DNA from: DMER64 sp964542305
Lineage (GTDB): Bacteria > Bacteroidota > Bacteroidia > Bacteroidales > UBA932
Assembly (NCBI GenBank): GCA_964542305.1
Contig: CAZITX010000004.1
Span: 1-64,000 of the forward strand
Length of the DNA: 64,000 nucleotides
Direction: 5' to 3'
Below are positions 56,591-64,000 of the stretch, piece by piece. Both the position numbers and the translations under genes were made by a program. Under the pieces are notes generated by a model that saw nothing but the letters and a program-made list of their open reading frames with translations, had not been told where the DNA came from and did no database searches. Every line of letters starts with the position of its first letter. Position 1 is the first letter of the stretch.

Positions 56591-58576
56591 TTAAGCGTCT
56601 ATGTTTGCGTATTTGGCGTGTTGTTCTATGAATTCCCTGCGGGGAGGCACTTCATCTCCCATCAACGTGGAAAAAATCCGGTCTGCTTCAGCGGCATTAT
56701 CTATGGTGATCTGACGCAGGATACGGTTTTCGGGATTCATTGTGGTATCCCATAACTGGGACGCGTCCATTTCGCCAAGACCTTTGTAACGTTGTATGGT
56801 TACTGCACTTTCTTTTCCCTTACCCAACTCTTCCACGGCAGCCCGGCGCTGTTCTTCCGTCCAGCAATACCGTTCTTCTTTTCCTCTTTTTATCAGGTAT
56901 AGAGGCGGGGACGCGATATATACGTGACCGTTCTGTATAAGGTCCGGCATATGGCGGAAAAAGAAGGTTAGCAGCAGGGTGTCAATATGGCTTCCGTCCA
57001 CATCGGCGTCCGTCATTATGATCACGCGATGGTACCTGAGTTTGGTCATATTCAATGCCTTACTATCTTCTTCGGTGCCTCGTGTCACGCCGAATGCCGT
57101 ATAGATATTGCGTATTTCTTCGTTTTCGAATACCCGGTGTTCCTGGGCTTTCTCCACGTTCAGGATCTTACCCCGCAAGGGCAATATTGCCTGGAAAGAA
57201 CGGTCGCGGCCGCTTTTTGCCGTACCGCCTGCCGAGTCTCCTTCCACCAGGAATATTTCACTCTTTTCCGGATCCCGGTTGGAGCAGTCTGCCAGTTTCC
57301 CCGGCAAGCCGGCACCGGACATCACGGTTTTGCGCTGTACCAGCTCCCTGGCCTTGCGGGCTGCGTGCCGTGCCGTTGCTGCCATGATCACTTTTTCCAC
57401 AATGGTTTTGGCATCCTTGGGATTTTCTTCCAGGTAATTCTCCAAAGCAGAGCTCACGGACTGGGAAACGGCAGCCATGACTTCGCTGTTGCCGAGTTTG
57501 GTTTTTGTCTGTCCTTCAAACTGTGGTTCGTTTACCTTTACCGAGATAATGGCCGTTAATCCTTCCCTGAAATCTGCCGGATCTATGTCGAATTTCAGTT
57601 TACTGAGCATTCCGCTTTTATCGGCATAATTCTTAAGGGTGGAGGTCAGTCCCCTCCGGAATCCCGTAAGGTGGGTCCCTCCTTCTATGGTATTGATATT
57701 GTTGACGTAGGAATGAATATTTTCCGTGAATCCCGTATTGTATTGCATGGCGATCTCAATAGGGATATTGGTCTTGTTTGTTTCCAGGTAAATGGGGGTC
57801 TCGGTCAGTGGATCACGCGTTTTGTCCAGGAATTTTACAAAATCAAGCAACCCTGTCTCAGAATAAAATTCGTCTTTCCGGAACCCTTTTCTAACGATGT
57901 TTTCTTCTTCAATTTCTTCTGTAAAGGTATCTTCTTCCGCATTTTCCCGGTGGTCTTCTATGGTAAGACGGATGCCCTTGTTCAGAAAGGCCAGTTCCCG
58001 GAGTCTTGCCGAGAGAATGTCGTAGCTGTATTCGGTTCCAATAGTAAAAATATCTTTGTCTGGAACAAAATAGATTTCGGTTCCTGTTAAATCGCTGTCT
58101 CCAATAATCTCTACGGGAGCCTGCGGAACGCCCCGCGAAAATTTCTGTCTGAATATTTTGCCTTCCCGGTAAATGGTAGCTATTAACTTGTCTGATAATG
58201 CGTTAACACAGGAGAGCCCTACGCCGTGCAACCCTCCGGATACTTTGTAGGAGTCTTTTGAAAATTTACCACCGGCATGCAATACAGTCAGAACCACTTC
58301 AAGGGCAGACCTTTTCTCTTTTTCGTGCATTCCTGTAGGAATACCACGACCGTTGTCTATAACAGTAATGCTGTTGTCGGGATTGATAATTACTTTTATC
58401 TGGTCACAATAACCGGCCAGCGCTTCGTCAATGGAATTGTCCACCACTTCATAAACAAGGTGGTGTAATCCCCTGGATCCGATGTCCCCGATGTACATGG
58501 AAGGACGTTTTCTGACAGCTTCCAGTCCTTCCAGGACCTGGATGCTCTCTGCAGAATACTGATTCTCTTTGCTCAC
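56591..58576 (-). CDS. gyrB: DNA gyrase subunit B
   Basis: A 661-residue subunit of type IIA topoisomerase that hydrolyses ATP for negative supercoiling. GHKL ATPase motifs: VDNSIDEALAG, DNGRGIPTG, GGLHGVGLSCVNALS. The Toprim part shows EGDSAGGTAKSGRDR, LPLRGKILNVEKA and DADVDGSHI. The C-terminus ends with the usual LMGDEVPPRREFIE. Together with GyrA, encoded elsewhere, it sets supercoiling. It heads an operon with the two lipid genes. Confidence 0.97.
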   Translation of the reverse strand: MSKENQYSAESIQVLEGLEAVRKRPSMYIGDIGSRGLHHLVYEVVDNSIDEALAGYCDQIKVIINPDNSITVIDNGRGIPTGMHEKEKRSALEVVLTVLHAGGKFSKDSYKVSGGLHGVGLSCVNALSDKLIATIYREGKIFRQKFSRGVPQAPVEIIGDSDLTGTEIYFVPDKDIFTIGTEYSYDILSARLRELAFLNKGIRLTIEDHRENAEEDTFTEEIEEENIVRKGFRKDEFYSETGLLDFVKFLDKTRDPLTETPIYLETNKTNIPIEIAMQYNTGFTENIHSYVNNINTIEGGTHLTGFRRGLTSTLKNYADKSGMLSKLKFDIDPADFREGLTAIISVKVNEPQFEGQTKTKLGNSEVMAAVSQSVSSALENYLEENPKDAKTIVEKVIMAATARHAARKARELVQRKTVMSGAGLPGKLADCSNRDPEKSEIFLVEGDSAGGTAKSGRDRSFQAILPLRGKILNVEKAQEHRVFENEEIRNIYTAFGVTRGTEEDSKALNMTKLRYHRVIIMTDADVDGSHIDTLLLTFFFRHMPDLIQNGHVYIASPPLYLIKRGKEERYCWTEEQRRAAVEELGKGKESAVTIQRYKGLGEMDASQLWDTTMNPENRILRQITIDNAAEADRIFSTLMGDEVPPRREFIEQHAKYANIDA

Positions 58577-58599
58577 TTTTTCATGCTTTGAATAACACG

Positions 58600-58607
58600 C
58601 AAAGTTA
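58600..58607 (-). promoter_or_regulatory. -7 element of gyrB promoter
   Basis: Minus-strand TAACTTTG, matching TAnnTTTG, 23 nt before the gyrB ATG. It lies in the 55-bp gap after the barrel gene. Confidence 0.5.
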
Positions 58608-58631
58608 TGGAAAAAGCATCAGAAAACCTAA

Positions 58632-60266
58632 TTAAAAACGGAATGTTATACCTCCCCCGAAAGTCAATCCGGGATTGGGATAGAGATAAAAATACGAGAT
58701 GTCTTTGTCCAACAGGTTGCTTCCAAAAACATAGGCAGATAAAAACCGGTTCATGACGTATTCCAGACGCGCACCCAGATCAAAAAAACCGGGTACGATA
58801 ACATCAGGAGCCCCATCTGTCCAGGAGGGAGCAAGGCAGGTATCGCGCCAATAACCCGTTGCGCTGATAATAATGCGTTCACGCCAGTTATATCGAGCGT
58901 ATCCGGATGCTTCCCATACCGGTTTATGCCAGGGCGGGTTGCCTGAACTCAGCGCATAATGGTGCCATTCTCCGGTGATACCGGCTTCAAAGGGATCGGA
59001 ACGGAACGTCAGTGAAGCGCCTGCCGAATAACGGGTCTCATTGGCATAATGCAGGTCGTACAAACCTGCGTATCCCCCTGTAATGGTTTGTGTCCCGTAA
59101 AAGAACTGATTCTTTGTATAGCGGTAGGCTCCGTAGATGTTGTAATGAAAACGGTCTCCCAGGGTTCCGGTCAGGCCGGCCTTCATGTTCCACGGGGTGG
59201 TTGCATCGTACATTTCATTGGCAAACACCCACGGATTTTCACCCATCCTGTCCTGATATGTGTTCAGGTGGTGGCTGCCTTCCATTTTGGCATACAGCGT
59301 AAGCCAATCGTCGGCAAGAATCAGATGGGCGTCAAACCAGGGGAATAGTCCAAAGTTATTTCCATCCGGTCTGAGCAGGTATCCGATCTTTACTCCGGCT
59401 CCGACTTTATACCTGTCACCGCTCCACAGAATGTGTGGGAATACATTCAGCACTGCCCGCGAAGCGGATACCCCGTCCACGGTCCAAAGGTTGCTGACAA
59501 AACGCGCCTGGGCTCCCAGGTTAATGGAAAAACCTTCAGTCAGGCAATACCCCGTTAAGGCATTTATGTCCAGTAGGTTTTCCCGGATCACCGGCAAACT
59601 GTCAAAGGAACCCAAAATTTTGTTTTTGGCATGCCGGTAACCCGATTTCCAGTAATAATGCCAGGAACCGGGGGTGTTGTTTAGGGAATACGTCTCAATT
59701 TCAACCCCTGTGTTGTAATAATTCTGCCGGCTCAGCCCCCCCACAGAAAGCAAATCGATAACGGCATATGTGTTGTTCAGGTGTTCTCCCAGGGCACGCA
59801 AACGGAATGTATTGTTCTTTCCCCTGTGTTCCAGTGTAAAGGTTCCCTCTGTGGCTGCACGTGTGTCCTTATCCAGAAGGGAGCGGTGACGTGCCTGTAT
59901 CCCGGCAAACCAGCCCGATCTTATAGGAGTGTGCAGGATAATATCGGTACGCGGTGTCCACGGGTACCCGGTTCCCAGGTTTATGTATCCATAGTGTCTT
60001 CCGGGAGGTTGGAAGGCCCTTACAGTAGCCGGAGGCAGGGGTGTGAATTCATATAAATTGAACAACGGCTTGTCGAATATGCTGTATTGAAATGAGGTGT
60101 TCATGGTCAGCACAGAATCCGGGACAGAGGTATCCAGCATAGGTTTGGTAACTTCTATCAGCTGGGCATCATAAAGACGTTCCACCCGGATCACCGGGTT
60201 GATCTGCTCCTGTGCATATATATTCAGTGTTACAGGAATAAACAATATGAATAACCATCTTTTCAT
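58632..60266 (-). CDS. TonB-receptor-like outer membrane beta-barrel protein
   Basis: A 544-residue outer membrane protein with a signal peptide ending NIYAQ. No plug domain is evident, but the barrel has many alternating strands with aromatic girdles, and the C-terminus (GSNLLDKDISYFYLYPNPGLTFGGGITFRF) is that of TonB-dependent receptors. It could be a plugless barrel or one whose short N-terminal part replaces the plug. Its ATG overlaps the stop of the TPR gene (ATGA), so barrel and TPR protein probably form a complex across the periplasm. Confidence 0.75.
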   Translation of the reverse strand: MKRWLFILFIPVTLNIYAQEQINPVIRVERLYDAQLIEVTKPMLDTSVPDSVLTMNTSFQYSIFDKPLFNLYEFTPLPPATVRAFQPPGRHYGYINLGTGYPWTPRTDIILHTPIRSGWFAGIQARHRSLLDKDTRAATEGTFTLEHRGKNNTFRLRALGEHLNNTYAVIDLLSVGGLSRQNYYNTGVEIETYSLNNTPGSWHYYWKSGYRHAKNKILGSFDSLPVIRENLLDINALTGYCLTEGFSINLGAQARFVSNLWTVDGVSASRAVLNVFPHILWSGDRYKVGAGVKIGYLLRPDGNNFGLFPWFDAHLILADDWLTLYAKMEGSHHLNTYQDRMGENPWVFANEMYDATTPWNMKAGLTGTLGDRFHYNIYGAYRYTKNQFFYGTQTITGGYAGLYDLHYANETRYSAGASLTFRSDPFEAGITGEWHHYALSSGNPPWHKPVWEASGYARYNWRERIIISATGYWRDTCLAPSWTDGAPDVIVPGFFDLGARLEYVMNRFLSAYVFGSNLLDKDISYFYLYPNPGLTFGGGITFRF

Positions 60267-63232
60267 TGTTGCAGTGCCTCCTCACATTTTTGGATCCTGA
60301 GTGATGTCAATTGTGCAATATCATCAGGCTCTGAAGGGTTGTATCCGTTTTGAACGCTTTCATACGTGGCTTTTGCCTGGGCCCATTCCCCTCTCTCGGC
60401 AAAAATATCGCCCAGAAGAATGAAGGAACGTGCGATCCAGTATTCCTGAGGCGTATTGGTATCGGCAAAATTATATACCATGGTTTCCGCTTTTTCAAAT
60501 TCCCCGGAATCAAAAGCATCTTTACACAAAAGGTAGTAAGCTTCGGCTCCGTACGCAGTGTGACTTTCCCGGGATAGAACTTCCAGCAAAGGAAGTGCTT
60601 TTTCTCTTTCTCCCAGGTTCAGATGGCTCATGGCGCTTATATACACGGCATCGTTGTGGACGTCTTTTCCAAAGGCACTATTATCCAGTACTTTTGCTGA
60701 TTGTACTATAGCATTCCTGAATTGTTTGTTCTTGAAGAAAGACCACATCAGGCCTTTGATTGCTACCAGCCGGTTGTTTTCCAATACAGCGATATCATTC
60801 AGACTCATATAAGCATCCACGGCATTGGCATATTGCTCCAGATCGTATTGGATGGAAGCGTAATTGCGGGTGGCCAACTCGGTAAACGAACCGGAAGGTT
60901 TTTTCATTACCACAAGGTAGGAATCGGCTGCCATTTGCATTTTGCCCAGTTGAGACAGGCATTCGCCCAGGTAAAAATGCGCGGCAGGGATCTTTTCGCT
61001 TTTGGGATATTCCTTGATAAAATTGTTCAGCGCAGTGACTGCCTCGGCATGTGAATGATCCAGGTACAACTGCTCGGCCGAAGCGAAGATCATCAATTCT
61101 TTCTCACCGGGGGTTTTCCCCGAGTCAATACCCAGGCTTTCCATGTATTTGAAGAATCCGCGGGAATCGTTTCGTGAAAGGTAAATGTTTTCTATTCCGG
61201 CAAGGGCATCGGTTATATCGGGCGAATCGGGGAAACGCCGCAGCACTTCTTTGTAATAATCAAGGGCTGCTTCCGAATTCTGTAAGTTAATCTGTATAAG
61301 TCCCAGTTCAATTAGAGCTTTGGCGTGGTATGCCCTGTGTGTGTCAAACGATAGAATGATCCGGAAACGTTCTTCGGCTTTGGCGTATTGATTTGTCTGT
61401 ATATATGTGCGACCCTGTTCAAAGAGGGCAGGGGAATAGTATGCAGAAGAAGGATATTCCTGCATCAGCCGGTCCAGTGTTTGAATTTTTTCGGATTCAC
61501 GATTCAGAATTCCCTGAGCCATGCCCATTTGATAAAGGGCATAATCGGGGACTACCGTCTTGTGATCAAGAGCTTCTTGGTATTCTTCAAGGGCTTGTTG
61601 GTGTTTGTATTGGGCAAAAGCACAATCACCCAGACGCAGGTATGTGTCCGACATCAAAGAATTGTTACGCGGACCGAGTCTTAGGTACCGTGTAAACCAA
61701 TTTTCAGCGTTTGCATAATCTCCCTGTTTAAAATAGGCATAGGCGATATTGTAGTGGCTGGTGCGGTATTTTTCGGGATTGGAGAATGAACCGCTTTGTC
61801 TTATAAACTGCTCCCAGATCTGAATGGCATTGCCAAAAAGATTGCTCCGGTACAAACATTCCGCCACCCAATAAGGTTCCCGGGCCATTGAAAAATACCT
61901 TTCTGCATCCCGGAAAGATCCGGCCTGGTAGAGTTGAACTCCTCTTAAGTAAGCGGCTTTTTTCAGATCTTCCCGGTTCTCAGGGGTAGGATCCCTTAGT
62001 GCCTGCAGCGCTTCGACGGCTGAAGCGTAATCCCTGTTAAGGAAGTAATTCGCGGCAATATAGTTTTGGATCTCGTCCAGTCGCGGAGAGTCCGGATAGG
62101 CGTTCCTGTATAAAGACAATACCTGGATGTCCCGGTTAACATCAAAGGCCAGTTTGGCATAATTGAAAAATGCATCCTCCCTTATAGCGGGATCAAAATC
62201 CAGTGCACTGGCGCGTCTGAAGGCATCCATAGCCTGCAGTTTGTTGCGCAATTGTATATAGGTTTCTCCCAGGTGATAAAGAGCATTTTGTCCCAGGCTG
62301 TCGGGTCTTTCACCTACCAGGGAAAGTTGTTCTGCTGCACGTTCATAGTCTCCCAGTTTAAAGTGCAATATGCCGGAGAAGTAACTGTCTGTTAGTGTAA
62401 GAGAACGGGCATCTTTCAGGTAATCGTCAAAAAAACTGCGAGCCTCCTCCGTTCTTCCCAGGGCAAAATAGGATTCAGACAATGTTTTGGCAAGGGTGGT
62501 ACGCAACGCGGGATCGGCATCGCGGTAAATGGGAACTCCCTGGCGGATCACCTGTTCGTATTTACCCGTGTAAAAGAGTGCTTGTAACAGGTATACCGAA
62601 GATAGGGCTCCGTATTGCGGAATTTCCGTAAGCGGCTCCAAAAGGGGAATGGCATCTTCAAAACGTCCTTTTGCATAATGGATGTATCCCCGGTAATACC
62701 TTGCCGCCCAATGGTATTCCTGACCGGGAGGGTATGTTTCCGTTTCCAGGAACAATGTGATCGCTTTATCCGAATTACCCAATTGCGTATTAATGTATCC
62801 TTTCCGGAAAGTCAGTGAAGCACGTTCGGATTTGGGTAGCCGCTTCACATTTACTTTATCGTAAACAGCTGCAGCTTCCTGGTAGCGTGTTTCATCGGAA
62901 AGAAGGTTCCCGAAATTATTATATATTTGATGTTTCAGGGGTGCCGAAGGATAGCGTTCTTCCCAACGGGCAATGCGTGTATCTACCCCGGGATCTTTCA
63001 GCGCAATATCACAAAGGATCCTGTATGAGGCTACCAATGCAGATCGGTTTTCCGGATCACGCTGTTCAAGGTTTTCAAAAAGCAGGCAGGCGCTCCAGTA
63101 TTGCTCCTGTTTGTACAATTCAACGGCAGTATTGAAGATGTCGTCGTAGGAACGCTCATATTCCTGTCCGGAAAGACCGGGGGCAAGAAGGAGTAACCCG
63201 GTAAATAAAAGGATGCGCCTGAAAGATTTCAT
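60263..63232 (-). CDS. large exported tetratricopeptide repeat protein
   Basis: A 989-residue periplasmic or membrane-attached protein with a signal peptide (MKSFRRILLFTGLLLLAPG) and TPR units along nearly the whole length. Typical helices are ALVASYRILCDIA, HWAARYYRGYIHYAKGRFEDA and YPSSAYYSPALFEQGRTYIQTNQYAKAEERF; more than twenty units can be followed. TPR solenoids are protein-binding scaffolds. I start at 63232; 13 further codons upstream cross the promoter. The operon partner is the beta-barrel protein, pointing to a role in outer membrane assembly, secretion or transport. Confidence 0.88.
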   Translation of the reverse strand: MKSFRRILLFTGLLLLAPGLSGQEYERSYDDIFNTAVELYKQEQYWSACLLFENLEQRDPENRSALVASYRILCDIALKDPGVDTRIARWEERYPSAPLKHQIYNNFGNLLSDETRYQEAAAVYDKVNVKRLPKSERASLTFRKGYINTQLGNSDKAITLFLETETYPPGQEYHWAARYYRGYIHYAKGRFEDAIPLLEPLTEIPQYGALSSVYLLQALFYTGKYEQVIRQGVPIYRDADPALRTTLAKTLSESYFALGRTEEARSFFDDYLKDARSLTLTDSYFSGILHFKLGDYERAAEQLSLVGERPDSLGQNALYHLGETYIQLRNKLQAMDAFRRASALDFDPAIREDAFFNYAKLAFDVNRDIQVLSLYRNAYPDSPRLDEIQNYIAANYFLNRDYASAVEALQALRDPTPENREDLKKAAYLRGVQLYQAGSFRDAERYFSMAREPYWVAECLYRSNLFGNAIQIWEQFIRQSGSFSNPEKYRTSHYNIAYAYFKQGDYANAENWFTRYLRLGPRNNSLMSDTYLRLGDCAFAQYKHQQALEEYQEALDHKTVVPDYALYQMGMAQGILNRESEKIQTLDRLMQEYPSSAYYSPALFEQGRTYIQTNQYAKAEERFRIILSFDTHRAYHAKALIELGLIQINLQNSEAALDYYKEVLRRFPDSPDITDALAGIENIYLSRNDSRGFFKYMESLGIDSGKTPGEKELMIFASAEQLYLDHSHAEAVTALNNFIKEYPKSEKIPAAHFYLGECLSQLGKMQMAADSYLVVMKKPSGSFTELATRNYASIQYDLEQYANAVDAYMSLNDIAVLENNRLVAIKGLMWSFFKNKQFRNAIVQSAKVLDNSAFGKDVHNDAVYISAMSHLNLGEREKALPLLEVLSRESHTAYGAEAYYLLCKDAFDSGEFEKAETMVYNFADTNTPQEYWIARSFILLGDIFAERGEWAQAKATYESVQNGYNPSEPDDIAQLTSLRIQKCEEALQQ

Positions 63233-63252
63233 GTAGCAAATAAATGTTGTAA

Positions 63253-63260
63253 CAAATATA
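63253..63260 (-). promoter_or_regulatory. -7 element of TPR/barrel operon
   Basis: Minus-strand TATATTTG, matching TAnnTTTG, 20 nt before the TPR gene ATG at 63232. Confidence 0.5.
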
Positions 63261-63285
63261 GGGTTTTTCAAGAATCATACCGCAT

Positions 63286-64000
63286 TTAGGGACGCGGATG
63301 ATGACTCAGAATGGTATGTTGCCAGAAAGCAGTGTCCAAATGGGTATAAATCTCGGTGGTAAGAATGCTGCTGTGTCCCAACATTTCCTGTACTACACGC
63401 AGATCAGCCCCGTTTTCAATTAAATGCGTGGCAAAAGAATGACGGAAAGTATGTGGGGAGATAGTTTTTTTCATTCCTGCATGTGCTGCCAGTTCCCTGA
63501 CAATTATGAAAATCATATTACGACTTATCTGTCTGCCGTAACGGTTCAGAAAGACGTAATCATCGTCTGCCGGTTTAATATTCAGTGAATTTCTCCAGGG
63601 ATAGTACAAATTGAGTGCTTTCAGGGCATGAGATCCAATTGGCACCAAACGTTGTTTGTCTCCTTTCCCAATAACCCGTATAAAGCCTTGACCGGGAAAC
63701 ATTTGAGATAATTTTAAACCAATAAGTTCACTCACACGCAATCCGCAACCGTACAATACTTCAATGATCGCCTTGTTGCGGTGCCCTTCCGGCAGGCTCA
63801 AATCCACTGCATTCAGAATTTTTTCAATTTCATTTAATGAAAGCACTACGGGCAGATGCCTGCCGGTTTTTGGAGATTCAACCGGGGTACAGGGATTGGC
63901 AGTGATGCGTTTTTCCATGGCTAAAAACCGGAAAAAAGCATTTAACCCGGAAAGAATACGTGCCTGTGTCCTGGGAGAAGAACCGGAATCGGTAACCTGT
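63286..64000 (-). CDS. XerC/XerD-type tyrosine recombinase, cut by window edge
   Basis: The catalytic domain of a site-specific tyrosine recombinase. All residues of the active site are visible: Arg in GLRVSELIGL, Lys in GKGDKQR, the HTFRHSFATHL motif, LGHSS, and the nucleophile Tyr in TEIYTHLD. An internal ATG exists at 63918, but the frame stays open to the edge and reads SPRTQARILSGLNAFFRFLA, the end of the N-terminal SAM-like core-binding domain, so the gene begins outside the window. The chromosomal XerD or XerC, which resolves dimers at dif, is the most likely identity; there are no phage or transposon genes beside it. Confidence 0.92.
   Translation of the reverse strand, partial: QVTDSGSSPRTQARILSGLNAFFRFLAMEKRITANPCTPVESPKTGRHLPVVLSLNEIEKILNAVDLSLPEGHRNKAIIEVLYGCGLRVSELIGLKLSQMFPGQGFIRVIGKGDKQRLVPIGSHALKALNLYYPWRNSLNIKPADDDYVFLNRYGRQISRNMIFIIVRELAAHAGMKKTISPHTFRHSFATHLIENGADLRVVQEMLGHSSILTTEIYTHLDTAFWQHTILSHHPRP

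Noticed and set aside
1..64000. CRISPR array, rRNA genes or prophage
   Set aside because: I saw no regularly spaced direct repeats, no rRNA-like stretches and no phage structural genes. The only recombinase, at the right edge, looks like a chromosomal XerC/D.

Overview
The window reads as a chromosome segment of a Bacteroidota bacterium, most likely order Bacteroidales. Signs seen in the sequence are promoters of the TTTG / TAnnTTTG type, tRNA genes without an encoded CCA, FISUMP, BACON, fimbrillin and DUF4249 lipoproteins, a TonB-dependent receptor with a carboxypeptidase-like N-terminal domain, and a menaquinone methyltransferase. An apparent sulfonolipid (capnine-type) pathway hints at a lineage such as Odoribacteraceae or Rikenellaceae, but family and genus are not resolved. 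There is no rRNA operon, CRISPR array, intact insertion sequence or prophage.

Left part (0-18 kb): an arsenite methyltransferase is divergent from an APC permease. A KamA-like radical SAM gene and a five-gene minus-strand operon follow (M28 peptidase, serpin, condensation-type acyltransferase, zinc-ribbon membrane protein, aldehyde dehydrogenase). Then come marC-GH53, fba-SDR, and a plus-strand cluster of creatininase homologue, gmk, nadD and nnr. Middle left (18-31 kb): a chaperone operon dnaK-grpE-dnaJ runs on into an M23 peptidase and anmK. After it lie rplS, tRNA-Arg, umuDC, a lipoprotein, and a BlaI/BlaR1-like pair whose sensor carries TonB-C domains.

Region 31.4-39.2 kb is the most unusual. 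It holds an exported peptide deformylase, a 2-hydroxyacid dehydrogenase, a carboxylesterase, a GH3 enzyme, a membrane protein and a PHP phosphodiesterase. Every real intergenic gap here is a 103-107 bp element made of two inverted arms of about 21 nt around a 61-65 nt centre. Each arm has a T(T/G)GCGC motif at its inner end and a small palindrome at its outer end. Three elements share one arm sequence and two have others, while the centres are unrelated. Five of the arms sit exactly between the -33 and -7 promoter elements of the adjoining gene, and related promoters lie in the BACON/marR gap at 52.7 kb. This element family is my main candidate for something undescribed.

Right part (39-64 kb): a fimbrillin-FISUMP lipoprotein is preceded by an overlooked 52-residue ORF. 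Next come a DUF4249 / TonB receptor / NCHSYAW-lipoprotein operon, an IS481-like transposase remnant and tRNA-Leu. These are followed by an AIR-synthase-like domain protein with menG and cls, and by an M6 protease coupled to a BACON protein. A likely sulfonolipid locus has marR and cysteate synthase on the plus strand, facing gyrB, an alpha-oxoamine synthase and an SDR on the minus strand. The window ends with a barrel/TPR pair and a XerC/D-type recombinase cut by the edge.
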